Assembly (NCBI GenBank): GCA_937870825.1 | Contig: CALMZO010000436.1 | Location: forward strand, 84,595-148,594 | DNA: 64,000 bases | Direction: 5' to 3' | Source: an uncultured Chloroflexota bacterium | GTDB taxonomy: Bacteria; Chloroflexota; Anaerolineae; UBA4142; SHND01 | Part shown: positions 1 through 8,811 of the stretch, piece by piece | Numbering within the stretch: position 1 is the stretch's first letter | Layout of the letters: each line of letters begins with the position of its first letter | Notes under the pieces: generated by a model | Seen by the model: the letters and a program-made list of their open reading frames with translations, nothing else | The model's database searches: none | What the model was told of the DNA's origin: nothing | Translations under genes and position numbers: made by a program

Positions 1-194
1 TACAGGTCAACGGCTATTTTTGGTGGACGCTTGTAGATAATTTTGAATGGGATGCGGGCTATTGGCTCAAGTTCGGTTTGTATCATCTCGACGTCGAATC
101 GCAAACGCGCACCAAGCGTCCCGTTGCGGACACGTACGCCAACATCATTCGCGGGAATGGAATTACAGACGCGTTGCTCGCCAAGTATGCTTAG
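1..194 (+). CDS. GH1 family beta-glucosidase, C-terminal end (partial)
   Basis: Only the last 64 codons are in the window, read in the frame starting at base 3 and ending with TAG. The residues GYFWWTLVDNFEW followed by FGLYHLD and an ending like RNGI match the C-terminal signature of glycoside hydrolase family 1 (retaining beta-glucosidases and beta-galactosidases). In GH1 the stretch around DNFEW lines the aglycone pocket. The catalytic glutamates lie upstream, outside the window, so activity cannot be judged. The family call is firm; substrate is unknown. Confidence 0.85.
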   Translation, partial: QVNGYFWWTLVDNFEWDAGYWLKFGLYHLDVESQTRTKRPVADTYANIIRGNGITDALLAKYA

Positions 195-199
195 GATTT

Positions 200-267
200 G
201 TCATTTCGTGCAGAGCGCGAAATCTCTGCGCGCGCCAAAAGCGATTTCTCGCTCCGCGCGAAATGAC
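200..267. repeat. Palindromic repeat element, full copy 1
   Basis: A 68-base element is bounded by inverted GTCATTTCG and CGAAATGAC and contains internal GAAATCTC/GATTTCTC arms, so it can fold into a long imperfect hairpin. It fills the gap between the GH1 gene and the class II aldolase gene. Related copies occur at 2374-2444 (full), 37988-38013 (half) and 39403-39436 (half). It resembles REP/MITE-like intergenic palindromes; no transposase is nearby. Confidence 0.75.
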
Positions 268-277
268 ACGGAAATGT

Positions 278-1021
278 ATGGACGCGCGAACTGAATACGC
301 ACTCCGCGAAGAAATCGTCCGCATCGGCAAGTTGATGTGGGAAAAAAATTTCATCGCCGCGGGCGACGGCAATTTGAGCGCGCGGCTCGGCGCAGACCGC
401 TTGTTGTGTACGCCAAGCGGCTTGAGCAAAGGATTTTTGAACGCGGAACATTTGCTCGTGATTGATTTGCAAGGCAACAAAATCGGCGCGAATTTTGGCG
501 CGGCGCGCGAACTCGTTCCTTCATCGGAAATAAAATTGCATCTCGAATGTTATCGCCAACGCGCGGACATCCAAGCCGTCGTTCACGCGCATCCGCCGTC
601 CGCGATTTCGTGTACGCTTGTCGGCATCTCGCTGGCGAAATGTATTTTGCCGGAAGTGGTGTACGACTTGGGAATCATTCCCACTTTGCCGTACGCGACG
701 CCGACGAGCATCGAGGGACCCGAACGCATTCGCGAACTGATTCCGCGTTATGATGCGTTGATGCTCGAACGGCACGGCTCGGTGACAGTCGGTAAAAATT
801 TGTGGGAAGCGTACATGCGGCTCGAACGTTTGGAACATTCCGCGTTGATTGCGCTGCAAGCGAACGCGGTACAGCCCGTCACGCCGTTAACCGATTCGCA
901 AATTCAAAAACTCGCGACGATGCGAAAAAATGTGTTTGCCCAACGCGGGCGCGATGTGTGCGCGGAATGCAATGCGTGTATGGTGAGTGAGAAACATGCT
1001 TCGCGGCGAATTCAAAATTAG
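278..1021 (+). CDS. Class II aldolase/adducin family protein (fuculose-phosphate aldolase-like)
   Basis: A 247-residue protein of the class II aldolase/adducin fold, which typically cleaves sugar phosphates by a Zn-dependent retro-aldol reaction in the cytoplasm. GDGNLSAR near the N-terminus, the PSSE motif with the catalytic-type Glu, the HAHPP zinc-ligand motif and a later ERHG histidine are all visible, so it looks catalytically complete. The start at 278 is preferred because family similarity begins there; an in-frame ATG at 263 lies inside the palindromic repeat. The tail is Cys-rich (CAECNAC), and the last codons run into an inverted repeat. Substrate is not determinable. Confidence 0.85.
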   Translation: MDARTEYALREEIVRIGKLMWEKNFIAAGDGNLSARLGADRLLCTPSGLSKGFLNAEHLLVIDLQGNKIGANFGAARELVPSSEIKLHLECYRQRADIQAVVHAHPPSAISCTLVGISLAKCILPEVVYDLGIIPTLPYATPTSIEGPERIRELIPRYDALMLERHGSVTVGKNLWEAYMRLERLEHSALIALQANAVQPVTPLTDSQIQKLATMRKNVFAQRGRDVCAECNACMVSEKHASRRIQN

Positions 1022-1066
1022 AAATTCAAGATTTATCGAACCGAATTTTGAATTTCTAGTTTTGAA
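1011..1066. repeat. AT-rich inverted repeat between aldolase and DUF503 genes
   Basis: Two 19-base arms, 1011-1029 and 1048-1066, are reverse complements at 18 of 19 positions. The left arm contains the end of the aldolase gene and the right arm ends 11 bases before the next start codon. There is no T-run, so it is not a normal terminator. It may control read-through or hide the start region of the DUF503 gene. Confidence 0.7.
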
Positions 1067-1077
1067 TTTTGAATTTC

Positions 1078-1362
1078 ATGGTTGTCGGCGTCTGCACCGT
1101 CCAACTCGAAATTTTCGGCAACGATTCGCTCAAGGGCAAGCGGCATGTCGTCAAGCCGATTCTCGCGCGGGTGCGTGACCATTTCAACGTGTCGGCGGCA
1201 GAAGTGGACGATTTGGATTCATGGCAGCGCGCGACGCTCGCGTTCGCGTGTGTGTCGAACGACGCGAATTACGCGCATGGACTTTTGGAAAAAGTAATTG
1301 ATTGGATTGAACGCAATCGGTTCGACGCCAACATTTTAGATTATCAGATCGAGTTGCTTTGA
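1078..1362 (+). CDS. DUF503 family protein (YlxP-like)
   Basis: A 94-residue protein whose start (VGVCTVQLEIFG), KGKRHVVKPILARVRDHFNVS core and AEVDD..D.WQRATLAFACVSND middle match DUF503, a small alpha/beta family of unknown function often found near translation genes. The ATG at 1078 is used; a TTG nine bases upstream is in frame but lies in the AT-rich spacer. No Shine-Dalgarno is visible; the leader is GAATTT-rich. Its stop overlaps the TTG start of the next gene (TTGA), suggesting translational coupling. Confidence 0.85.
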   Translation: MVVGVCTVQLEIFGNDSLKGKRHVVKPILARVRDHFNVSAAEVDDLDSWQRATLAFACVSNDANYAHGLLEKVIDWIERNRFDANILDYQIELL

Positions 1363-3464
1363 ACACGCTGTTTTCGCGCGTCGTCTCTTTTCATCTGTCC
1401 GCGCTTGCACTCACTCGTCCTCCCTCGCTCCCCCTCTCGCTTGCTCTGACTCTCCTCGTCGTTCATACCGCCGCGCTCATCCTCGTCGCGCAACTCGCCC
1501 GCGTGCCGCTGTGGATGGTCAGCGCGCTCATGCTCTGTTTTGTGATCGCGCAGTTCGTTCCACACGCGCGCGAAATTTTTTCACCCGCGCTGCTTGCGCC
1601 GTTTTTTATTGCCTATTTTTTCGCCGCGCTCCGTTTTGTGTGGCTGCGCGTTTTCGATGGTGCGATTGAAGGATATTTTGATTACACGCTGCCCGATGCG
1701 CGCGTGCTGTTGCAGTTTGAATTTCTCATCGGCGCGGCAATGTTGTACAGCGTCCTGATTCTTTTCTCGTTTCTCGTTCCTCGACGCGGCCGCGCAGTCT
1801 CCCTTGGCGCATGTGTCACTGTGCTCGTGATTTTTGTTTGGGCTATTGCAGAATATTTCGGGCATCGCACGTTCGGCGCGACCGGGAGTGACCCGTTCGC
1901 GTACGTGCAGATGGGAAGGGATTTGGCGACGCGCGGCACTGCGAGCCATTCCTTTCCCTTGTTTCCTTTGATTTCCCAAACAGAACTTTTATGGTATCCC
2001 ATCGTCCACGTCGGTTATCATCTTCCATTCAATCTCGACGGCGACGCAATCACCGTTTGGTCAATCGGCGGTTCCCTTGCATACGCGCTCGCGTTTCGGC
2101 TCGCGGGCGAGAACGCGTTGTATTTCGTGAATCCGATTTTTTCGCTGTTGAGTGTTATTGTTTCAGGTTTGCTTGCGTGGGAATTGACGCGCAATGAAAA
2201 AATTACACTCCGCGTGGTGACGACTATAGTTGTCGTTCTCATCATCGCCACCTCGAACGAAATCGTGAATTGGGCGGGTGTGACGATGGTGGATACGCAA
2301 GCGCTGGTTTTTTCGACGCTTGCGATGTATTGCGCGCTGCGCGCGTATCGCCTGAATAGTTCAATGGGCACATGTCATTTCGAGCCGCCCTTGCGAGAAA
2401 TCTCATTTGCTCCAAACGAGATTTCTCACTCCGCTCGAAATGACAAAAATGGAATGTGGGTATGGACAATCGGCGCGGGACTCTGTTGGAGCATTGCCTA
2501 TTTTGTGCGCCACACACAATTGGTAATCGCCGTCGCGTTCATGCCGCTCTTGTTGTGCGCGCCATTTGCGCGCAGAACGCGTTTGCGAAATTTCTTGCTG
2601 ACAGGCATCACCGCGTTTCTGATGGCGCTGCCTGACCTGTGGTATCATCAAATCTATCTTGGCAATTGGCTCACGCCCGAATCGGAAGAACTCGCGCTGT
2701 TTTCACTGAGCTCGATTCCGCAAACGCTCGCGGCGTTAGGGCAGAGCGCGTTCATCGGTTCGGAATTTGGTTGGCTGTCACTCTTTATCATTCTCGGAAT
2801 TGTTTTTTACACGCGCCGCGAAAAAATTTCGAGCATCGCGTTATTGTTGTGGCTCGGCGCGACGCTTGCGGTTCATTTGCCGTACGCGGCATTGCGATTG
2901 CGCGATTTGATTCCCCAATTTCCAATCTTCGCGTTTTACGCAAGTTATGGAATCGTCGCAGCGATTTTGTTCCTGTTGAAACAACAAGGCGCGTGGGCAA
3001 CGATAGGCGCGGCGGGTTTGATTTTTCTCGCGCTGGAATTGAATCTCGCGCGGGTGTGGAATACATTGCCGCGTGTGTTGAAAGAACCGCCTGCGCGCTT
3101 CGGCGCGATGACGCACGCACAACGCGCGTCGTTCGACGAAATTGCGCGCATCACACCGCAAAACGCCATCATCGGCGCGTCGCTCAATTCGGGCGCGCTT
3201 GAATTGTATGCAAAACGACACGCGTTTCGTCCGGCGGATTGGTGTCGTCCTCAGCAATGTGGCGAGTTGCGCGAATTTCTAGAGGTTACACAAGAAAAGA
3301 ATTATACAATCTATCTGCTTGAAGACAACGCGTCACTCGCGAATGTTTTGAATGAATTGCGACGCGAATATCAAATTGAACGCGTCACAACGCTCGATGT
3401 TCCGTTGTTTGGGAATGAAGCAGTGAATAACGCAGGTGCGCTGTGGAAAATTACGCGCCGTTAG
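1359..3464 (+). CDS. Multi-pass membrane protein, GT-C/PMT-like
   Basis: A 701-residue protein with roughly a dozen hydrophobic segments and a soluble C-terminal tail. The motif TGSDPFAYVQMGRDL after the fourth or fifth segment resembles the acidic loop of GT-C glycosyltransferases (family 39/ArnT-like), which move sugars from lipid carriers. This is a weak call and the acceptor is unknown. Start TTG at 1359 overlaps the stop of DUF503. Unusually, bases 2374-2444 are a full copy of a palindromic repeat read in frame (EISFAPNEISHSARND), adding about 24 residues in a loop between predicted membrane segments. An ATG start further in cannot be excluded. Confidence 0.65.
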   Translation: MNTLFSRVVSFHLSALALTRPPSLPLSLALTLLVVHTAALILVAQLARVPLWMVSALMLCFVIAQFVPHAREIFSPALLAPFFIAYFFAALRFVWLRVFDGAIEGYFDYTLPDARVLLQFEFLIGAAMLYSVLILFSFLVPRRGRAVSLGACVTVLVIFVWAIAEYFGHRTFGATGSDPFAYVQMGRDLATRGTASHSFPLFPLISQTELLWYPIVHVGYHLPFNLDGDAITVWSIGGSLAYALAFRLAGENALYFVNPIFSLLSVIVSGLLAWELTRNEKITLRVVTTIVVVLIIATSNEIVNWAGVTMVDTQALVFSTLAMYCALRAYRLNSSMGTCHFEPPLREISFAPNEISHSARNDKNGMWVWTIGAGLCWSIAYFVRHTQLVIAVAFMPLLLCAPFARRTRLRNFLLTGITAFLMALPDLWYHQIYLGNWLTPESEELALFSLSSIPQTLAALGQSAFIGSEFGWLSLFIILGIVFYTRREKISSIALLLWLGATLAVHLPYAALRLRDLIPQFPIFAFYASYGIVAAILFLLKQQGAWATIGAAGLIFLALELNLARVWNTLPRVLKEPPARFGAMTHAQRASFDEIARITPQNAIIGASLNSGALELYAKRHAFRPADWCRPQQCGELREFLEVTQEKNYTIYLLEDNASLANVLNELRREYQIERVTTLDVPLFGNEAVNNAGALWKITRR
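2374..2444. repeat. Palindromic repeat element, full copy 2, inside a CDS
   Basis: The 71-base element begins GTCATTTCGAG and ends CTCGAAATGAC, with inner GAGAAATCTC and GAGATTTCTC arms. It shares terminal and inner arms with the intergenic copy at 200-267. Here it lies in the middle of the large membrane-protein gene without breaking its frame. Confidence 0.8.
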
Positions 3465-3535
3465 TCTGTGGAAAATTGCTCACGCCGATCCAACGCGTTC
3501 TCTTTAAATCGAAAATCGAAATTCCAAAATCAAAA

Positions 3536-4882
3536 ATGCCATCCAAACCCATCCTCGCCATCGTCGGACGCCCGAATGTGGGCAAGTCCACTTTATTTAA
3601 TCGTCTCATCGGCGAACGGCTCGCGATTGTTTCCGAAATTGCGGGAACGACGCGTGACCGTTTGTATGCCGACGCGGATTTTGCCGGACGCGAATTTACC
3701 GTCGTTGACACGGGCGGCATCGTCGGCGAACGGGAAGCGGTTGCCGAAAATGATACGGCGAAATTTTTCGCGCTGGCGCGCGCGCAAGCGCAGTTGGCGA
3801 TTGCGGAAGCCGACGCGATATTGTTTCTCACCGATGCCGAAGCCGGCGTGATGCCCGGCGATTACGAAATCGCGGACATTTTGCGTAAATCGAACGCGCC
3901 CGTTTATCTCGCCGTCAACAAAGCCGACAATGAAAAGCGTACAGCAGAGGCGGTAGAATTTTATGCGCTCGGTCTTGGCGAGCCGCATCCGATTTCCGCG
4001 CTGCATGGAATTGGCACGGGCGATTTGTTGGAAGAAATCATTGAGCATTTTCCGCCCGCGCCCGAAGAAACCGAAAGCGAGATTCCACAGCTCGCGATTA
4101 TCGGACGCCCGAATGTGGGCAAGTCATCGCTGCTCAACGCGATTCTCGGTCAAGAACGCGCGATTGTTTCGGAAATTCCGGGGACCACGCGTGATGCGAT
4201 TGATACGCAAGTGTTGTGGCGCGGCGAACCGGTGACACTCATTGACACAGCGGGGATTCGGCGGCGCGGGAAAATTGAACCGGGGATTGAAAAATTTTCC
4301 AGTCTGCGCGCGCTCAAGGCGATTCAGCGCGCAGATGTGGTGCTGTTGGTGTTGGATGCCGAGGACGGACCTACCACGCAAGACGCGCATGTCATCGCGT
4401 ACGCGTTGGAGGAAAACAAGGGCATCGTGCTGGTGGTGAACAAATGGGATACGGTGGAAAAAGAAACGAACACGCAAAAAGAGTACGAAGAACGCGTGCG
4501 CGTTGCCTTTAATTTTATTCCGTACGCGCCGATTGTGTTTTGTTCCGCCAAATTTCGTCAGCGCATTCCTGCGGTGATGGATACCGCGCTGCGCGTGCGC
4601 CAAGAATTGCGCACGCGCATTTCGACGGCGGACTTGAATGAGGTGTTGCGCGATGCAGTGGCGCAGCATTCACCGCCGACGCACGGCAAGACGCAATTGA
4701 AATTTTATTACGTCACACAAATCGGCATCGTGCCGCCAACGTTTGTTTTTTTTGTGAATCGCAAAGACATGGTGCATTTTTCGTACCAGCGCTATTTGGA
4801 AAACAAGTTGCGCGAACGTTTCAAACTCACGGGCGCGCCGCTCAAAATGATTTTTCGCGCGCGAAGGAAAAAAGACGAATGA
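3536..4882 (+). CDS. der: Ribosome biogenesis GTPase Der (EngA)
   Basis: A 448-residue tandem GTPase. Two complete G domains are visible: GRPNVGKST at residues 11-19 with DTGG, then a second GRPNVGKSS near residue 190 with DTAG and NKWD. A C-terminal KH-like domain follows, ending in a basic tail (FRARRKKDE). Der helps mature the 50S ribosomal subunit. Length is normal for the family. The start at 3536 begins the usual N-terminus; no Shine-Dalgarno is seen, only an AT-rich spacer of GAAATTC/AAAATC words. It ends in a strong terminator shared with the convergent gene. Confidence 0.97.
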   Translation: MPSKPILAIVGRPNVGKSTLFNRLIGERLAIVSEIAGTTRDRLYADADFAGREFTVVDTGGIVGEREAVAENDTAKFFALARAQAQLAIAEADAILFLTDAEAGVMPGDYEIADILRKSNAPVYLAVNKADNEKRTAEAVEFYALGLGEPHPISALHGIGTGDLLEEIIEHFPPAPEETESEIPQLAIIGRPNVGKSSLLNAILGQERAIVSEIPGTTRDAIDTQVLWRGEPVTLIDTAGIRRRGKIEPGIEKFSSLRALKAIQRADVVLLVLDAEDGPTTQDAHVIAYALEENKGIVLVVNKWDTVEKETNTQKEYEERVRVAFNFIPYAPIVFCSAKFRQRIPAVMDTALRVRQELRTRISTADLNEVLRDAVAQHSPPTHGKTQLKFYYVTQIGIVPPTFVFFVNRKDMVHFSYQRYLENKLRERFKLTGAPLKMIFRARRKKDE

Positions 4883-4890
4883 GAAAAAAA

Positions 4891-4930
4891 AGAACCCCGT
4901 CCTTTTCAAAAGGACGGGGTTCTTTTTTTT
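4891..4930. terminator. Bidirectional rho-independent terminator
   Basis: A perfect stem of AGAACCCCGTCCTT paired with its complement around a short loop is flanked by A8 on the left and T8 on the right. It serves der on the plus strand and the convergent minus-strand operon. Confidence 0.95.
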
Positions 4931-5741
4931 AACCTTGCTGATTCGCCAACTCTTGGACTTTTTCCGTGTTACGAAGGCGTAATGCTTTTTGCGCGCCTTC
5001 GAGCGTGTCTTTGCCTTGCTGCAAAATGCCGATAAACGAATGGACGGGCGTTGAACCCGTGCCGATGGCAATGCCTGTAATCAAAATGTCCACGCGCGTG
5101 TTGACGCTGATGCCGAGCAACGCAAACATTTGCAGACCGACGACGGTGGCAATGACAATGCCCAAAACAAAACTGGAGACAATGGAAATCACACGTTTCG
5201 CGTCGCGGTATTGCTGTGTCGAAGTGAGCGTAGAGAGCCGCAGTTCCGCGAGCGCGACATCATTCGCCGCGCGTTCAATCAATTGGGACAGCGCGTCCTG
5301 ACTCGTCGGCAGCATGTCAGTCACGCGTTCCGTTGGGTCACCCTCTTGCGCCAATGTTTCCAGACGTTCCCGCGCCGCGCGCAATTCATCATTCGCCCAG
5401 CGCAACCATTCACTGCGTCCCGCAAGAAACGCAACGAGCGAACGAATGTAACTCTCGATGAGATTCCACATCATCTCGAGCATACGCTCGACGCCCAATG
5501 CCGCAATCGCAATCGGCGCGAGAACGGCGGCGAGGTCCGCGCCCGCAACAAGCGGTCTCGGCGCGGCGCCTTGCACAGGATAGACCAGCGCAAACGAAAT
5601 CGTACCGGCAAAGATGCCGAACAGCAGCGCGATGCCGCCATACACAAGCAATTTGCCGCGCTGTTTGACAACGCGCGTTTTTGGTGAGAGGGGAATTGCA
5701 GGATTGGAAGTGGGATTGTGTTCGGGAACGTGTGATGCCAT
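4929..5741 (-). CDS. Membrane protein of unknown function
   Basis: A 270-residue protein not recognised as a named family. The start at 5741 is set by an excellent GGAGGA site 4 bases upstream; a longer reading to 5834 has no such site. After a Pro-rich N-terminus there is a hydrophobic segment (about residues 28-50), a second at about 60-80, a charged region with coiled-coil character, and a C-terminal hydrophobic stretch with IAIGTGSTPVHSFIG. It is the last gene of the minus-strand run after miaB. Topology suggests an inner-membrane protein with a cytoplasmic helical domain. Confidence 0.75.
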   Translation of the reverse strand: MASHVPEHNPTSNPAIPLSPKTRVVKQRGKLLVYGGIALLFGIFAGTISFALVYPVQGAAPRPLVAGADLAAVLAPIAIAALGVERMLEMMWNLIESYIRSLVAFLAGRSEWLRWANDELRAARERLETLAQEGDPTERVTDMLPTSQDALSQLIERAANDVALAELRLSTLTSTQQYRDAKRVISIVSSFVLGIVIATVVGLQMFALLGISVNTRVDILITGIAIGTGSTPVHSFIGILQQGKDTLEGAQKALRLRNTEKVQELANQQG

Positions 5742-5775
5742 GCGTCCTCCTGTAACGCCGAATTTCTGCGCTACA

Positions 5776-6522
5776 TCAATTTTTTCCTGCGCTCTTGCCG
5801 TGTCCGCGTTTCCACTGCGGGTCACGATGCGCAATCGCTTTGCCGCGTTCGACCTTGATTTTTTTGCGTCCGGGTTTGGGTTCTGCGTTCTCTGTGTTTG
5901 ATTCAGCGGAATCTAACGCGCCGCGAATCATATCGGCTGCCTCATCCTCAATCGTTTCATCTTCCAACGCGCTTTGCAAACGGTCCATGATGCTGTCGAG
6001 AAAACCAATCTGCTGCGCGGCGCGCGATGCGTCGCCGCTTTCAAAATAATTCGCTTCGTCGTACACATTGAGTCCGGGAAAATAATTGTCTTGGAGATAA
6101 TGCAAAAAATTGCACACCGCGATATGCGTGCGCGTGCCCGCGAATTGCGTTTTGGTAAAGAGCGATTTCATTTCCCAATACTCGCCCAAATCATTGAGCG
6201 GCATATAGTACGCGAGTTCGCCCGCTTCGTTGAACGTGAGCCAAACGGGTTCGCATTTCGGATGAACGTTGATGATGAGTCCGCGCAGGGAATCGTCAAT
6301 CGGAAAGGTTTTGGTGATGCTTTCGACATCGGTGCCTTGGATGCCGTTCACTTCAATTTCCGTTTCGCGCGTTTCGACGATGCGTTCCACATGACCGAGG
6401 ATGCGGTCATCAACGTCGTGATAGAGCCAACGATTTTCGGCACAATACAATCGCGCCGCATCCAGCATTTCCGCCAGACGGGCGCGGTCCATCGTTCCGT
6501 TGTAATGAATTGTGACACCCAT
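5776..6522 (-). CDS. Conserved hypothetical protein
   Basis: A 248-residue soluble protein with no family recognised. The first 190 residues look like a folded alpha/beta domain (RLYCAENRW, FNEAGELAYYMPLND, TKTQFAG). The C-terminal 50 residues are acidic, then strongly basic (RKKIKVERGKAIAHRDPQWKR), as in nucleic-acid-binding tails. Its start directly follows the stop of the DUF4058 gene (TAAATG), so the two are probably co-translated. Confidence 0.75.
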   Translation of the reverse strand: MGVTIHYNGTMDRARLAEMLDAARLYCAENRWLYHDVDDRILGHVERIVETRETEIEVNGIQGTDVESITKTFPIDDSLRGLIINVHPKCEPVWLTFNEAGELAYYMPLNDLGEYWEMKSLFTKTQFAGTRTHIAVCNFLHYLQDNYFPGLNVYDEANYFESGDASRAAQQIGFLDSIMDRLQSALEDETIEDEAADMIRGALDSAESNTENAEPKPGRKKIKVERGKAIAHRDPQWKRGHGKSAGKN

Positions 6523-7308
6523 TTATCGCAATCCTTTCGCGCGCAAAAATTCGTCAAGCCATTTTGCCTCTGCCTCCGAAAGCGCGGGCGGCGGGGGCGG
6601 CTCGCGATAATCAATGGCAAGGTCATACGCGGCGCGTTCATACGTTTCAGCAATGGCAATATTCAAATCGAGTGGCACATCCCGATCCGGGGCGAGCAAG
6701 GGAATAGGAATAATCGGAATTCTCTCTTGCAGTTGGATGGGCCATACGCCGACGCGTGGATGTTCATTGAAGCGGCTCAAAAAGACAAAATACGATGCTG
6801 ATGGAAGCGGGTCATGCAAAGGAATCCGTTCCCCGCCGCGCAGCAAATCAATTTCGAGCAAGTGTACATCGCGGCGCAAAAAGCGCCGTCGTTTTTCGCG
6901 ATATGCTTTATAGGCATCATGCCCCGGGCGTTTATTCACCGGTGACAAAAGTTCGAGGGAGGTGACCAACCGTATATCGTCTACGGCTCGAATTTCGATA
7001 GATTGCAGTTGCACCGGAATTTCAAATTCGACGCGACTGTGATAGGGAGGGGGCGCAATGAGAACTGCACTCGACGATGCGACGCCAGAAAACGGTGTTT
7101 CCAGGATTCCAATGTCAGGCAGCGCCGCGCGTCTTTCGCCGATTTTAATGCTTTCGTAAGAAAAACGCGGTGTAAGGCGCGCCTGATAGCGCGGCCGTAA
7201 ATGCGGCGTAAGCTGTTCGCGAATCGCCGATGCCAAGTCGTTTTGAAAGTCTTGCCATAACGCAGGCGTTTCGAGGTACGGGTCCATCCCCGGAAACGGC
7301 GACGGCAT
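6523..7308 (-). CDS. DUF4058 family protein
   Basis: A 261-residue protein beginning MPSPFPGMDPYLE, the hallmark of DUF4058, a family common in cyanobacteria and Chloroflexota and without an established function. The middle contains LELLSPVNKRPG and the domain runs almost full length, then a Pro-rich linker and short C-terminal helix. A GGAGGTG site inside the 3' end of miaB lies at proper spacing, and the ATG overlaps the miaB stop by one base, so translation is coupled. Confidence 0.9.
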   Translation of the reverse strand: MPSPFPGMDPYLETPALWQDFQNDLASAIREQLTPHLRPRYQARLTPRFSYESIKIGERRAALPDIGILETPFSGVASSSAVLIAPPPYHSRVEFEIPVQLQSIEIRAVDDIRLVTSLELLSPVNKRPGHDAYKAYREKRRRFLRRDVHLLEIDLLRGGERIPLHDPLPSASYFVFLSRFNEHPRVGVWPIQLQERIPIIPIPLLAPDRDVPLDLNIAIAETYERAAYDLAIDYREPPPPPALSEAEAKWLDEFLRAKGLR

Positions 7309-8657
7309 TATTCACCTCCCGCAAGTTCCCCAATCATGGACCACGGACCCGTCCAATTGATTTTTACGTTCGCGAGTTTGCCTTTCCACTCGCGCGTGTG
7401 GTCCTCAAAGAACACCAACTTGTTTGTGCGCGTGCGTCCCTTCCAACGATTTTTATTTTTTTCCTCGACCAACACCTCGACTGTTTGATTCAAATAGCGG
7501 TGGTTGATTTCGCCGACGACCTCGCCTTGCAATTCGTCAATCGCTTGGCGGCGGCGTTCTTTATCTTCCGGCGGCACATCGTCGGGGAATCGTGACGCGG
7601 ACGCGGTGTTCGGACGCGGCGAGTACATTGCTACGTGCGCGACATCGAGTTTCAATTCTTGCAAAATGTTGTACGTGCCTTCGAATTGCTTTTCCGTTTC
7701 GCCGGGGAAACCGACAATGATGTCTGTGGCAATGCTCACGTTCGGAATGCGCGCGCGAATTTTTTCGACGAGCAGACGATAGTCGTCAACGGTGTAGCCG
7801 CGCTTCATACGTTTCAACACCTCATCATCGCCCGCCTGAATCGGCACCTCGATATGTTCCATCACCTTTGGCAATTCCGCAACGGTGTCGAGCAATTCGT
7901 CGTTCATGTAATTCGGATGCGAAGTGAGGAAACGAATGCGCTGCAATCCATCAATATCATGAATCGCGCGCAAGAGGTGTGGCAAGCGCGGACCATCGCG
8001 AACGTCATAGCCGTAGCGGTCAACGATTTGCCCGAGCAGCGTCACTTCCTGAACGCCTTGCGCGACGAGCGAACGCACATGCGCGGCGATTTCGCCAATC
8101 GAGCGCGAACGCTCGGTACCGCGACGATAGGGGATAATGCAAAAGGTGCAAACATGATTGCAGCCGAAAATAATCGGCACGTGCGCGCTGACGAGTTGTC
8201 CGCGTTCGTGCGCGGGCAAAATGAAATCGGCATCTTGCAGCGCGTAACGCGTTTCGGTTTCGTCGCGTTCGAGCCAATAATCATCGCGTCCTGTTTCCGC
8301 CTGCACGCCGCGTGCTTGCAACAATTCCACCAACGCGGTTGGGTCAGACGGTGGCAGAAACGTATCAACGAACGGAAATTTTTCGCGCAGCACTTTTGGT
8401 TCGCGCACACCCACCATACAGCCCATCACGCCGAAAACGACATCAGGATTTTTCTGTTTGAGCGGTTTCAACGACAAGAGGCGCGACACGGCTTTGTCTT
8501 CGGGACCTTGCCGCACCACGCACGTATTCAACACAATGACATCCGCGTCTTCGGCAATGGGCGTCGCGCGCAGTCCGAGTTTTTCCATTTCGGACGCCAA
8601 TTTTTGCGAATCGGCGGTATTCATTTGACAGCCGTAGGTCGTAATATGGTACTTCAT
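7308..8657 (-). CDS. miaB: tRNA-2-methylthio-N6-dimethylallyladenosine synthase MiaB
   Basis: A 449-residue radical-SAM methylthiotransferase that adds the 2-methylthio group to i6A37 of tRNA. Visible are the N-terminal UPF0004 cysteines (YGCQMN, NTCVVR, GCMVG) for the auxiliary cluster, the radical SAM motif CNHVCTFC near residue 160, and a C-terminal TRAM domain. Start 8657 gives MKYHITTYGCQMN; a longer reading to 8762 adds residues without family similarity. RimO is less likely because of the CNHVCTFC context and lack of RimO-type ends. It heads an operon with DUF4058 and two unknown genes. Confidence 0.93.
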   Translation of the reverse strand: MKYHITTYGCQMNTADSQKLASEMEKLGLRATPIAEDADVIVLNTCVVRQGPEDKAVSRLLSLKPLKQKNPDVVFGVMGCMVGVREPKVLREKFPFVDTFLPPSDPTALVELLQARGVQAETGRDDYWLERDETETRYALQDADFILPAHERGQLVSAHVPIIFGCNHVCTFCIIPYRRGTERSRSIGEIAAHVRSLVAQGVQEVTLLGQIVDRYGYDVRDGPRLPHLLRAIHDIDGLQRIRFLTSHPNYMNDELLDTVAELPKVMEHIEVPIQAGDDEVLKRMKRGYTVDDYRLLVEKIRARIPNVSIATDIIVGFPGETEKQFEGTYNILQELKLDVAHVAMYSPRPNTASASRFPDDVPPEDKERRRQAIDELQGEVVGEINHRYLNQTVEVLVEEKNKNRWKGRTRTNKLVFFEDHTREWKGKLANVKINWTGPWSMIGELAGGE

Positions 8658-8811
8658 GGGATTAACAATCTCGCGCAAAACGACGTTATTTCCCTCATTT
8701 CCTCTAATTCCCTTGATGCGAGAACAAAGGAAATGACGGAGTTGAAGGAGATACGGTATCACTTTAGGCGCGTATTGTATGTCTTGTAGTGTGGACTGTC
8801 AAAGCAATTTG

